Shown: piece by piece, positions 1-8,314 of the stretch
Position numbering within the stretch: position 1 is the first letter of the stretch
Layout: each line of letters opens with the position of its first letter
Origin: Neomesorhizobium sp963726065
GTDB lineage: Bacteria > Pseudomonadota > Alphaproteobacteria > Rhizobiales > Rhizobiaceae
Assembly (NCBI GenBank): GCA_963726065.1
Contig: CAVSAU010000016.1
Coordinates: 682,001 to 746,000 of the forward strand
Length of the DNA: 64,000 bases
Direction of reading: 5' to 3'
Notes under the pieces: model-generated
The model's input: only the letters and a program-made list of their open reading frames with translations
What the model was told of the DNA's origin: nothing
Database searches by the model: none
Position numbers and translations under genes: made by a program

Positions 1-1163
1 CCGATTTCCAGCGAACCGATCTCGTGATCCATGCCGAGGGCCTTTGCGGCGTCGATGGTGATCATCTCGAACACCTTGCCAGGCGGCAGCAAATAGCGGT
101 CATGATTGTTCAGGAGATGTTGTGTGAACTGCGCCAGGCGGGCGATCTGGAACATGTCGAAATGACGGCTGGGCGAGACGCCATCCGAAGTGATCGCCAC
201 TGGCACGCCTTTCGACATCATGTCCAGGATAGGCGTCGCGCGTCCGGGTGGCGCATGGGTAACATGCGTGCCGGTCTCGGCCAGGATGTCGACTTCTTCG
301 TGAGAGATTCCCCAGCAATGCTGAAGGTGCACGTCCGGGCCAAGAAGCGCATTCTCCTTGTCCTGGAAGGCCATGCGGATCTGCCCCGCGAAGGCGTCGG
401 AATGGATGCGCACACCCCATTTGCGGGCGGTTTCACGCACCCGCCTCGCCTGCATCCGGTCGTTGTCACTCAGCGTGACGGCCTGATCGGGCGTCGTCGA
501 GTTCGAGGGGTCAAGTGACGGAACAATCGTGAAGGGCGTGAGGAACACGCTGATGCGCCCATCGGCACTTCCATTGATTGCCTGGATCGTCGCCTCGGCG
601 CCTTCGATCATCTCTTCGAAAGTGACGTCGTGGCGCACGGGCGCGCCGCTCTCCCACCGCGTGACAGGCTGCGGCCAGGGCAAGCCCGCGGGACCGACGC
701 AGATGATTTCCCGCAGGCCGATCTCGCCATAGGCCTTGGCATGATTGATCGCGAAAACTGGGTCGTCGCTTCGCGGCATGGACGAGATGATGCTGACGCC
801 GGTGGTAACGCCGGCGCGCAGGCGCTCAAGGCCGCCCACCAGCCCATCCGCGTACCAGTAATCGCGCGTAGCATAATGATAGTAGGTCGGCGTCACGATC
901 CGCATCCACATGGAATTCGTGTCGGCCGCGATGCTGCGGATCAGCGCATGGCCAGCATGACCATGCGCGTCGATGAGGCCGGGAATGATGAGCTTGCCCC
1001 GGCAATCAACGAGCTTCTTATCCTGGTGTCTGGGTTCGAGTTCGCTGGCGGAGCCAATGTCAACAATCCTGTCGCCCGATATGGCGATCGCGCCGTCCTC
1101 GATGATGCGTCGGTCGGCGTCAACGGTCACGATGGTTCCATGGACAAGCAGCAATTCGTTCAC
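1..1163 (-). CDS. Amidohydrolase (cytosine deaminase/chlorohydrolase-like), C-terminus cut by window edge
   Basis: About 387 codons are open from a GTG at 1163 to the window edge, so the last 60-90 residues are probably missing. The GTG is preceded by GAGGGA at good spacing and no in-frame ATG lies nearby. The metal site of the amidohydrolase superfamily is complete: AHGH (H67, H69) after PGLID, RIHSD, LQHCWG and the aspartate of AITSDG. Family members deaminate or dechlorinate N-heterocycles or guanidino-type substrates in the cytoplasm; the substrate cannot be read from the sequence. It is divergent from the binding protein gene at 1352 and shares the promoter region holding the palindrome at 1277. 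It is the first of three amidohydrolases around two transporters, which suggests import and deamination of a nitrogen compound. Confidence 0.85.
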   Translation of the reverse strand, partial: MNELLLVHGTIVTVDADRRIIEDGAIAISGDRIVDIGSASELEPRHQDKKLVDCRGKLIIPGLIDAHGHAGHALIRSIAADTNSMWMRIVTPTYYHYATRDYWYADGLVGGLERLRAGVTTGVSIISSMPRSDDPVFAINHAKAYGEIGLREIICVGPAGLPWPQPVTRWESGAPVRHDVTFEEMIEGAEATIQAINGSADGRISVFLTPFTIVPSLDPSNSTTPDQAVTLSDNDRMQARRVRETARKWGVRIHSDAFAGQIRMAFQDKENALLGPDVHLQHCWGISHEEVDILAETGTHVTHAPPGRATPILDMMSKGVPVAITSDGVSPSRHFDMFQIARLAQFTQHLLNNHDRYLLPPGKVFEMITIDAAKALGMDHEIGSLEI

Positions 1164-1276
1164 GTGGGTTCCCTCATTCGCGCCAAAATCATCAATGTTC
1201 TTCGGATTTTGTCCAAAGGGCCGGGCAAGTAGGCGTTTATCTAGAGACAGTTTGCTATTCGATGCGCGCCGTTTCC

Positions 1277-1294
1277 GTCAACAATATTGTTGAC
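1277..1294. promoter_or_regulatory. Perfect 18-bp palindrome, candidate GntR operator
   Basis: GTCAACAATATTGTTGAC equals its own reverse complement. It lies between the divergent amidohydrolase (start 1163) and binding protein (start 1352) genes. A related site sits at 9442-9459 in the other divergent promoter region of the cluster, with the common core ACAATnTTGT. Length and symmetry suit a dimeric GntR-type repressor, and a GntR gene lies at 9745, but the link is inference. Confidence 0.6.
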
Positions 1295-1351
1295 AATCTA
1301 GTCAATCATCGCAATGATAGCACCTACGAACGATAGGACCTGGGAGGTAAC

Positions 1352-2920
1352 ATGTCTCGTTTGAAGAACATCATCCTTGGCGCGGTGGCGGCAATCGCCT
1401 TCGCCGCACCTGCAACCGCGGAAACCCTGCGTTGGGGCGGCCGCGCCGACATCTACTCGCTCGATCCGGACTCGATCGCATCGACGTTCAACCTGTCGTT
1501 CCTCAATCATATCTATGAGGGGCTGGTCCGCTACGACGCGAACTTCAAGATCGAGCCGGCGCTGGCGACCGAGTGGAAGCTGATCGACAACAAGGTCTGG
1601 CGCTTCACCCTGCGCAAGGGCGTAAAGTTCCACGACGGCGCGGACTTCACCGCCGACGACGTGATCGCGTCGCTCACCCGCGTCACCGATCCGGACTCGC
1701 CGCTGCGCGGCAACATACCGCTTTATGTGAGCAGCAAGAAGGTGGACGACTATACGGTAGACATTGAAGTGTCGGCGCCGACTTCGCTGTTCCTGAATGA
1801 TATGACGAACATCTTCATGTTCAGCGCGAAATGGCTGAAGGACAACAACACCGAAAAGCCGACCGCCGTCGACACCAAGACAGAGGGCTACGCGACGCAC
1901 AACACCAACGGCACAGGCCCGTTCAAGCTGGAGAGCCGCGTGGCGGACAGCAAGACGGTGCTGGTCGTCAACGATGCCTGGTGGGACGAGAAGAAACACA
2001 ATCTCGACCGAATCGAATACATGCCGATCGCTTCGCCGGCAACGCGCGTCGCGGCGCTGCTATCAGGCGAGGTCGACCTGGTCGACTCCGCGCCGATCCA
2101 GGATCTTTCCCGTCTCGAAAGCTCGCCGGGCCTCTCGGTCATGAAGCGCACCGAGTTCCGGACGGTCTTCCTTGGCTTCAACCGCAAGGAAAAGCTGGAA
2201 GACGGACGTGCGAATCCATTCAACGACGTGCGCGTGCGTCAGGCCGTCGAAGCGGCGATCGACCGCGACCTGATCAACAAGAAAGTGATGCGCGGACTGG
2301 CCCGCCCGTCCGGCTCGCTGATTGCCCCCGAGATCTCGGGCTACGCCAAGTCGCTCGACACCTTCAGCCCAGCCGATCCGGAGCGTGCCAAGAAGCTGCT
2401 CGCCGATGCCGGCCAGGAAGGGCTCCAGTTCACCTACATGTGCTCCAACGACGAGAGCATCAGCGAGGAGGACTTCTGCGCAGGTATCGCAAACATGCTG
2501 AAGCGCGCTGGTTTCGACCCGTCGATCGATATCGCGCCGCGCGCCATCCAGTCGCCCAAGCGTACAAACGGCAAGGCCGACATGTTCAACCTGAGCTGGG
2601 CAAATGAGCCGACGCTCGACGCCTATTCCATCCTGGCCCAAGTGCTGTCCACCAAGACCGGCAAGGTCGGCGTGTCGAACTATGGCGGATGGTCCTATCC
2701 GGAGTTGGACAAGCTGGTCGAGCAGTCGGTGCAAGAGCCTGATATCGCCAAGCGTCTTCAGCTCGAAGAGGCGGCCCTCAAGATCGCCAAGGATGACACG
2801 ATCCTGATCCCGCTCCACCAGCAGCCGATTGCCTGGGCCACGCTGGACAAGGTCAAGAGCGTCGACTTCCGCTCCGACAACAAGCCACGCCACTGGCTGA
2901 CGCAGATGGCCGCCGACTGA
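1352..2920 (+). CDS. ABC transporter substrate-binding protein, peptide/nickel type (SBP_bac_5)
   Basis: This 522-residue periplasmic solute receptor of the DppA/OppA/NikA class starts with a clear Sec signal (residues 1-24, cleavage after PATA) following GGGAGG. Family landmarks are RWGGRADIYSLDP near the N-terminus, the VWRFTLRKGVKFHDG block with TADDV (about 90-115), and the C-terminal RDLIN and PLHQQPIAWA segments. It has no permease or ATPase beside it and is followed by a strong terminator at 2954, so it is an orphan receptor. It must borrow membrane components, possibly those at 12-18 kb; that is inference. The flanking amidohydrolases suggest an amide or N-heterocyclic ligand rather than a peptide. 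Confidence 0.9.
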   Translation: MSRLKNIILGAVAAIAFAAPATAETLRWGGRADIYSLDPDSIASTFNLSFLNHIYEGLVRYDANFKIEPALATEWKLIDNKVWRFTLRKGVKFHDGADFTADDVIASLTRVTDPDSPLRGNIPLYVSSKKVDDYTVDIEVSAPTSLFLNDMTNIFMFSAKWLKDNNTEKPTAVDTKTEGYATHNTNGTGPFKLESRVADSKTVLVVNDAWWDEKKHNLDRIEYMPIASPATRVAALLSGEVDLVDSAPIQDLSRLESSPGLSVMKRTEFRTVFLGFNRKEKLEDGRANPFNDVRVRQAVEAAIDRDLINKKVMRGLARPSGSLIAPEISGYAKSLDTFSPADPERAKKLLADAGQEGLQFTYMCSNDESISEEDFCAGIANMLKRAGFDPSIDIAPRAIQSPKRTNGKADMFNLSWANEPTLDAYSILAQVLSTKTGKVGVSNYGGWSYPELDKLVEQSVQEPDIAKRLQLEEAALKIAKDDTILIPLHQQPIAWATLDKVKSVDFRSDNKPRHWLTQMAAD

Positions 2921-2953
2921 GACGATCCGGCAGGATCGCACCCTCCCAACCTC

Positions 2954-2988
2954 GGGCGTTTCATCATCCGATGAAACGCCCTTCTTTT
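2954..2988 (+). terminator. Rho-independent terminator after the binding protein gene
   Basis: GGGCGTTTCATC (2954-2965) pairs perfectly with GATGAAACGCCC (2970-2981) around a 4-base loop and is followed by TTCTTTT. It begins 33 bases after the stop at 2920. An ATG at 2971 lies inside the 3' arm, so it is unlikely to start the next gene. Confidence 0.88.
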
Positions 2989-3030
2989 GATTGCTTCGCT
3001 GCGACCGCGGATGAACAGGCCAGGGACATT

Positions 3031-4521
3031 ATGAAGAGTCCAATGAACCTCCCTATGGACCTGGCACTGGGCAAGCGACCGGCGGGCCGTACGTTGATGA
3101 CCGCCGAATGGCTGCTTGCCCATCGCGACGGCGGCCATCGCCTCGTGCCGCGCGGCGAACTGGTCATCGAAAACGGCGACGTCATTTTCGCCGGAACCCG
3201 CTTCGACGGAGAGGTCACGCGCCGGATCGATTTCGGCAGCGCGCTGATCAGCCCCGGGCTGGTCGACCTCGACGCTCTCTCGGATATCGATACCTATGTC
3301 CTGGTCACGGATAATCAGCCGGGATGGGCCAAGGGGCGCATCTGGCCGCGCTCCTATGTCGAGCGCGGCCCCTACGAGATGTACGGCTCGGAGGAACTTG
3401 CCTTTCAGAAGCGCTTCGCCTTCGGCTTGCTGCTGCTCAACGGCATCACGACGGCTGCCCCTATCGCATCACTCTATTATCGCGAATGGGGAGAGACGGT
3501 TGCCGAGTTCGATGCCGCCGCCGATGCAGCCGGCGACCTCGGCCTGCGCGTTTTCTTAAGTCCAGCTTTTCGCTCGGGCGGCATGGTGTTGGAAGCACCC
3601 GGCAGGATCACCCCTGTTTTCGACGAAGAGCGCGGACTCGACGGTCTGGCCGACGCGATCGCTTTCATCGAACGCCAGCACGGCCGCCATGGCGGCCTTG
3701 TCAACGGCATGCTCGCTCCCGACAGGATCGAGACCTGCACGCTCGACTTGCTGCGGCGGGCGATGGCCGCCGCCCGCGATCTCGACTGCCGGGTGCGGCT
3801 GCATATGGCGCAAGGTCCCCTAGAACTGGAGACCATGCGCACTCTGCATGGTGCGACCGGGCCGCAATGGATGGCCGATCACGGGCTGCTCAGCGAGCGG
3901 CTGATCGCCCCGCACGCCACGTACGCTTCGCCCGGCGACCTGCAACTCTACGCGGACCATGGCGTCTCCATTGCGCATTCGCCGCTGGTTTCGGCGCGCA
4001 TGGGAAGCATCCTGAGTTCGTTCGCAGCCTGCCGCAAGCTCGGCATCAACATCGGCATGGCCACCGACACCGCGCCGCCGGACATGCTGATGAATCTGTT
4101 GATGGGCCTCGTCGCCTGCCGTATCAGCGAGCGGGCTCCGGATGCGGTCCTCAGCGCCAACCTGTTCGACGCCGCAACACTGGGTGGAGCACGGGCGCTC
4201 GGCCGCACCGATATCGGGCTGCTTGCTCCCGGAGCCAAGGCAGACGTGGCCGTATTCCGTCTCGACGATCCCCATATGACCCCGACCGTCGACCCCATCA
4301 CCACGCTGTTACTGGGCGGCTCGGGCAAGGTCACGCAGGCCGTTTTCGTCGACGGGCGACTGTCGATGCTGGACGGACAACTCGCGGGTTTCGACATCCA
4401 CGCGGCGCGCCAGCAGGCACAACGTCAGTTCGAGGGGCTTATCGCGAAGTATCCCGACAGGAGTTGGCAACATCGGCCGGTGTCGGAGCTTTTTTCCCCG
4501 AGCTATCCCATCCTGACTTGA
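3031..4521 (+). CDS. Amidohydrolase-family protein with DxD in place of the HxH metal motif
   Basis: The protein has 496 residues from the ATG at 3031, which has AGGG six bases upstream. The in-frame ATG at 2971 lies in the terminator hairpin. The overall fold is that of TrzA/AtzB-like amidohydrolases, with RVRLHMAQ, LIAPHATYAS and the strand-8 aspartate in MATDTAPPD, then the C-terminal small domain (PGAKADVAVF). The first metal motif, normally HxH after PGLVD, reads D79-L-D81 (GLVDLDALSD). I recall similar wording in a subset of the superfamily, so it may be a subfamily trait rather than damage. Metal binding would differ from its two neighbours. It is convergent with the gene at 4550, 28 bases away. 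Confidence 0.82.
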   Translation: MKSPMNLPMDLALGKRPAGRTLMTAEWLLAHRDGGHRLVPRGELVIENGDVIFAGTRFDGEVTRRIDFGSALISPGLVDLDALSDIDTYVLVTDNQPGWAKGRIWPRSYVERGPYEMYGSEELAFQKRFAFGLLLLNGITTAAPIASLYYREWGETVAEFDAAADAAGDLGLRVFLSPAFRSGGMVLEAPGRITPVFDEERGLDGLADAIAFIERQHGRHGGLVNGMLAPDRIETCTLDLLRRAMAAARDLDCRVRLHMAQGPLELETMRTLHGATGPQWMADHGLLSERLIAPHATYASPGDLQLYADHGVSIAHSPLVSARMGSILSSFAACRKLGINIGMATDTAPPDMLMNLLMGLVACRISERAPDAVLSANLFDAATLGGARALGRTDIGLLAPGAKADVAVFRLDDPHMTPTVDPITTLLLGGSGKVTQAVFVDGRLSMLDGQLAGFDIHAARQQAQRQFEGLIAKYPDRSWQHRPVSELFSPSYPILT

Positions 4522-4549
4522 GCCGCGGGAAGGCAGCCGCCGCGCGAAC

Positions 4550-5992
4550 TTAAGGCTCGATCACCGGCAGCGATTTCGGAGCCAGTTCGGCAATGTCGCG
4601 CCCACGTGGATCGAGCGCGCCGGCGCGGGCACAGGCCCAATTCTGCAGGGCCTGCATTTCGCGCAGCGCGCCGTCATAGTCGATCAGGGTCGGCTTGCCC
4701 TGATCGACTATCAGCCGGCCGTCCACATAAACCTTCTCGACGGCGCGCTCGGCGGCGCAATGGAGCAGGCTGCGCAACGGATCATAGACTGGCAGCATGG
4801 TCGGGGCGCTCAGATCGACGACCAGGAGGTCGGCTTTGGCGCCGACGCTGAGCCTGCCGATATCCGTCCGGCCCAACGCACGCGCGCCAGCACGCGTCGC
4901 CGCGTCGAAGATATGGCCAGTCGAAAGATCGAAGACGCTCTTGCCGCCGAGCCGCGAGCAGATCAAAGCCTGCCGCATCTCCTCCAGCATGTTGAAGGGA
5001 TAGCTGTCGGTGCCGATTGCGACGTTGACGCCGCCGCGACGATAGGCGCCAAGCGTCTCCAGCGCCATGCCGCTGCGGGCGAAGGTTACCGGGCAATGCG
5101 CGACGCTCGTGCCGCGCGCAGCCAGCGTCGCGAGATCATCGCGCGTCCGCTGCCTGGTCCAGGAGTGGTGATCGGCGAAGATGCAATGGCCGAGGATGAC
5201 GTCGGGACCGAGCACACCGAGCCGGTCGAGGTACTGCACCGCGGTCAATCCGGTCCGGCGCATCAATTCCTCGTGTTCGGCCATTGTTTGCGCGGCATGG
5301 ATAGTGATGCGCATGCCGCGCCGGCGCGCTTCTCCGGCGGCATCAACCAAAAGATCAGGCCGGCAGGTCTCCACTTGCGAGGGAGATACCACGCCATCCA
5401 GCCGCCCGCTCGGATGCGCCCGCGCCCGATCGACAAAGTCCAACGCCCGCGCGAATGCCTGCCTGCCAGCCTTCTCGTCCCAGTCCAGGTCGAGCCGATG
5501 GCTGTCATGCACCACCCAGTCGGCCTGCCGGAAACCCGGCGCGAGATAGGCCCGTACGCCGCTTTGAGCTGCAATGTCGAGCCAGGCGTCATGCAGGCCT
5601 GCAATGTCGAGAACCGTGGTTGCGCCGCTGCGCATCAGATCGCCCAGCATGACCGTCAGACAAGCGGCTCGGGCGTCCGACCCGCCGTCGATCAGGCCGG
5701 AAAATTCATACATGGCGTTGCCCCACAGCGCCGCCGTTCCGACATCCTCGAAAATACCCTTGGCTAGCGGCTCATCATGCGAATGGCAGTGGATGTCGAT
5801 AAGCCCCGGCATGACCATTCGCGCCTTGCCGGACAGTTCGATGGTTGCCTCTCCATCGAAGCGCTGACCGACGCAGCGCAATCCGGTTTCATCGAAGGCC
5901 ACGTCGCCGCCATGAAGGTAGACGTGGCGGTCGTTGACCGGATCGTACGCGACGATGGTGTCGACGTTGCGAATGACGGTGACCTCAGTCAT
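4550..5992 (-). CDS. Amidohydrolase (cytosine deaminase/chlorohydrolase-like)
   Basis: This 480-residue cytoplasmic metal-dependent hydrolase has the full ligand set: H68-C-H70 after MPGLID, TIHAAQ, LGHCIF with HH, and AIGTDSYPFN. The C-terminal half continues with ALGRTDIGRLSVGAKADLLV, usual for the ATZ/TRZ/cytosine deaminase branch. Its start overlaps the end of the Aap permease gene at 5985 by eight bases, so it is the last gene of a four-gene operon with the amino-acid-type transporter. That arrangement suggests the transporter brings in the substrate this enzyme hydrolyses. The exact substrate is unknown. Confidence 0.88.
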   Translation of the reverse strand: MTEVTVIRNVDTIVAYDPVNDRHVYLHGGDVAFDETGLRCVGQRFDGEATIELSGKARMVMPGLIDIHCHSHDEPLAKGIFEDVGTAALWGNAMYEFSGLIDGGSDARAACLTVMLGDLMRSGATTVLDIAGLHDAWLDIAAQSGVRAYLAPGFRQADWVVHDSHRLDLDWDEKAGRQAFARALDFVDRARAHPSGRLDGVVSPSQVETCRPDLLVDAAGEARRRGMRITIHAAQTMAEHEELMRRTGLTAVQYLDRLGVLGPDVILGHCIFADHHSWTRQRTRDDLATLAARGTSVAHCPVTFARSGMALETLGAYRRGGVNVAIGTDSYPFNMLEEMRQALICSRLGGKSVFDLSTGHIFDAATRAGARALGRTDIGRLSVGAKADLLVVDLSAPTMLPVYDPLRSLLHCAAERAVEKVYVDGRLIVDQGKPTLIDYDGALREMQALQNWACARAGALDPRGRDIAELAPKSLPVIEP

Positions 5993-7079
5993 AGCCCACC
6001 CTGAAATGCCTTTCGAGAAAACGGCTGTATGCGCCCATCAGCGCACTGAACACGAAATAGACCGCCGCAGCGAAAAGATACCCCTCCAGCACCGCGATGC
6101 CCTGCCAGTTGGGATCACGCAGCGCCGTGCGGACCGTGTTCAGGAAATCGAGCAGGCCGACGATGGTCACCAGCGTGGTGTCCTGGAAGAAGCCGATAAA
6201 CAGCGATACCAGCGGTGGGATCACTGTCTTGAGGGCTTGCGGGATGATCACCAGGAAGGTGTACTGCCAGTAGTGAAGCCCCAGAGCCTGCGCAGCTTCG
6301 GCCTGGCCGCGCGGCAGCGCCTGAAGTCCAGCGCGCACGATCTCGGCAATATAAGCGGCGGCGAACAGGATGATGGCCACCTGAGCACGCAGCAGTTTGT
6401 CGATGGTAACACCGTCGGGCATGAACAGCGGCAGCATGACAGATGCCATGAACAGGATGCTGATCAGCGGCACGCCGCGCACCAATTCGATGAAGGTGAT
6501 GGCGAGAATGCGGATCGCCGGCAGATTGGAAAGACGTGCGAGCGCGACCAGGATGCCGAGCGGCAGCGCGCAGATAAGGCCCACGAAGGTCAGCATGAAG
6601 GACAGCGGCAGGCCACCCCACTGGGATGTGGGTACCTCGGTCAACCCGAACGCGCCACCGGCCATCAGCAGGTAAAGCACCGGCAATACGACGACCCACC
6701 CCAGCAGGAGCCAGCGGCTCCACAGGCGCGGGATGCAGGAAACGATCATGGCAAGAATGAAGAGCACCATAGCCGTAAGCGGCCGCCATTGCTCTTCGAA
6801 CGGATAGATGCCGAACAGCATGTAACGGAGCTTGGCGGCGAGATATGGCCAGCAGGCGCCGATACTCACCTTGCAGTCTTCCGGCGTACCGCTGAAAACG
6901 GCGTTGATAATAAGCCACGAAACAGCAACCTTGGCGGCGAGCGCAAGCAGTGCCAGGCACAGAAGCGTCACGATCGTGTTGGCTGGCGTTCCGAAATAGG
7001 CGCTGATCCTGAGCCCGCCGCCCTGCACCGGTGCGCGGATGGCGATCTGCTCCTCGCCCGAATTTTCCGCAATACTCAT
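5985..7079 (-). CDS. aapM: Polar amino acid ABC transporter permease, AapM-like
   Basis: This 364-residue inner membrane permease of the HisM/GltK class has several membrane spans. The C-terminal half has the EAA-type loop motif (about 290-310: ELVRGVPLI, then AEAAQALGLHYWQ), which docks the ATPase. The start is set at the ATG at 7079, one base after the stop of the upstream permease (7081), because the longer reading would overlap it. The extra N-terminal spans and a periplasmic region (SIGACWPYLAAKLRYMLFG) are as in AapM. It forms a pair with AapQ. The ATPase aapP that normally follows is replaced by an amidohydrolase gene. Confidence 0.85.
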   Translation of the reverse strand: MSIAENSGEEQIAIRAPVQGGGLRISAYFGTPANTIVTLLCLALLALAAKVAVSWLIINAVFSGTPEDCKVSIGACWPYLAAKLRYMLFGIYPFEEQWRPLTAMVLFILAMIVSCIPRLWSRWLLLGWVVVLPVLYLLMAGGAFGLTEVPTSQWGGLPLSFMLTFVGLICALPLGILVALARLSNLPAIRILAITFIELVRGVPLISILFMASVMLPLFMPDGVTIDKLLRAQVAIILFAAAYIAEIVRAGLQALPRGQAEAAQALGLHYWQYTFLVIIPQALKTVIPPLVSLFIGFFQDTTLVTIVGLLDFLNTVRTALRDPNWQGIAVLEGYLFAAAVYFVFSALMGAYSRFLERHFRVGYD

Positions 7080-7080
7080 C

Positions 7081-8253
7081 TCAGCGCCCCTGCAACGCGA
7101 CACGCGCGTTGTACCAATTCATCAGCAGCGACGTCGCCAGCGAGAGACCGAGATAGACCAGCATGAACAGTGCGATCGGCTCCATCGCCTGCCCTGTCTG
7201 GTTCATGATTGTGTTGGAGACCATCACGAGGTCCGGATAACCGATGGCGATCGCCAGCGAGCTGTTCTTGAACGTCGTCACGTAGATATTGGTCAAGGGC
7301 GGCACGATGACCATGAGTGCTTGAGGCAGGATGACAAGGCGCATGGTGCGCGCGGACGACAGGCCAAGCGCCTGGGCTGCCTCTCGCTGGCCCTTGCCGA
7401 TCGCCAAGATGCCACTGCGGACGATCTCGGCAACGGTAGCCGAGGCGCTGAGGGTCAGGCCGAGCAGCAACGCCACGAATTCCGGCTTGAGATGGGCGCC
7501 GCCAGCCAGCCGGAAGCGACCCAACTCAGGCCAGTCGAACTCGAACCTGATGTCGAACACCGCGATTGCAATGACAAAAGGCAAAGCAAGCAGCATGAGC
7601 GAGACCGGCCAGCCGGGCATGGCCTTCCCGGTCCTGACACGCCGACGCATTGCCGCAGCCTGCCAGGCGAGAGCAGCCGCACCGCCTGCCGCAATTGTTG
7701 CAATAACGGTCCACAAGCCGGATTGCCAGACGATGGCAGGCACGACCAGGCCACTGTTTGAGACGAAGACGCCCGGCATCAGCGCGATTGCCTGCTTTAC
7801 CGGCGGCAGTGTGAAGATAATGGCCGAGTACCAGAGGAAGAGGTAGAGCAGCAGCGGCACGTTGCGCAGCGCTTCAACATAGGCAAGCATCAGCCGCGAA
7901 AGCAGCGGATTTTTCGAAAGCCGCGCAATCCCGACCAGCGTGCCGACAACCGTGCCAAGCACGATGGCGAGCAGCGCCACCGTGAGCGTGTTGAGCAACC
8001 CGACCAGCAATGCCCGCCCGTAACTGTCGGACGGCTGGTAGTCGATCGGCGTCTCGCTCAGGATAAAGCCGGCCTCCCGGCTGAGGTAATCGAATCCCGT
8101 CGCGATATCCTGCCTGGCGAGATTGGCGGCCGCGTTCTGAAACAGGTACCAGCCGACCGCGACGACGGCTGCGATGCAGACGAGCTGATAGGCGACCTCG
8201 CGAATCCGACGGTCGCGCAGCAGGAGTAGTCCCGAAAATCCGGATGTGCTCAT
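7081..8253 (-). CDS. aapQ: Polar amino acid ABC transporter permease, AapQ-like
   Basis: The protein has 390 residues from the ATG at 8253 (MSTSGF). Longer readings run into the hairpin that ends the aapJ unit. It is an inner membrane permease of the HisQ class with an N-terminal span (VAYQLVCIAAVVAVGWYLF), a large insert and the conserved EALRNVPLLLYLFLWY segment. The cytoplasmic EAA loop REAAQALGLS is near residue 290. It pairs with AapM, whose start is one base past this stop, so translation is probably coupled. It belongs to the operon reading from 9343 to 4550. Confidence 0.86.
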   Translation of the reverse strand: MSTSGFSGLLLLRDRRIREVAYQLVCIAAVVAVGWYLFQNAAANLARQDIATGFDYLSREAGFILSETPIDYQPSDSYGRALLVGLLNTLTVALLAIVLGTVVGTLVGIARLSKNPLLSRLMLAYVEALRNVPLLLYLFLWYSAIIFTLPPVKQAIALMPGVFVSNSGLVVPAIVWQSGLWTVIATIAAGGAAALAWQAAAMRRRVRTGKAMPGWPVSLMLLALPFVIAIAVFDIRFEFDWPELGRFRLAGGAHLKPEFVALLLGLTLSASATVAEIVRSGILAIGKGQREAAQALGLSSARTMRLVILPQALMVIVPPLTNIYVTTFKNSSLAIAIGYPDLVMVSNTIMNQTGQAMEPIALFMLVYLGLSLATSLLMNWYNARVALQGR

Positions 8254-8272
8254 GGGATCGGCCTGCCACCCT

Positions 8273-8298
8273 CGGTGCATGCCAGGCGGCATGCACCG
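8273..8298 (-). promoter_or_regulatory. Intercistronic hairpin between aapJ and aapQ
   Basis: CGGTGCATGCC (8273-8283) pairs perfectly with GGCATGCACCG (8288-8298) around a 4-base loop. It sits just after the aapJ stop and before the aapQ start. No T-tract follows, so it is more likely an mRNA stabiliser or attenuator that keeps the binding protein more abundant than the permeases. Confidence 0.6.
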
Positions 8299-8314
8299 TG
8301 CGCCGGCAAATAGC

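Noticed and set aside
630..1232. Plus-strand open frame of 200 codons
   Set aside because: The opposite strand reads a complete amidohydrolase front with HxH and downstream ligands, starting from a GTG.
4760..5767. Plus-strand open frame of 335 codons
   Set aside because: It is antisense to the amidohydrolase at 4550, whose metal motifs are complete.
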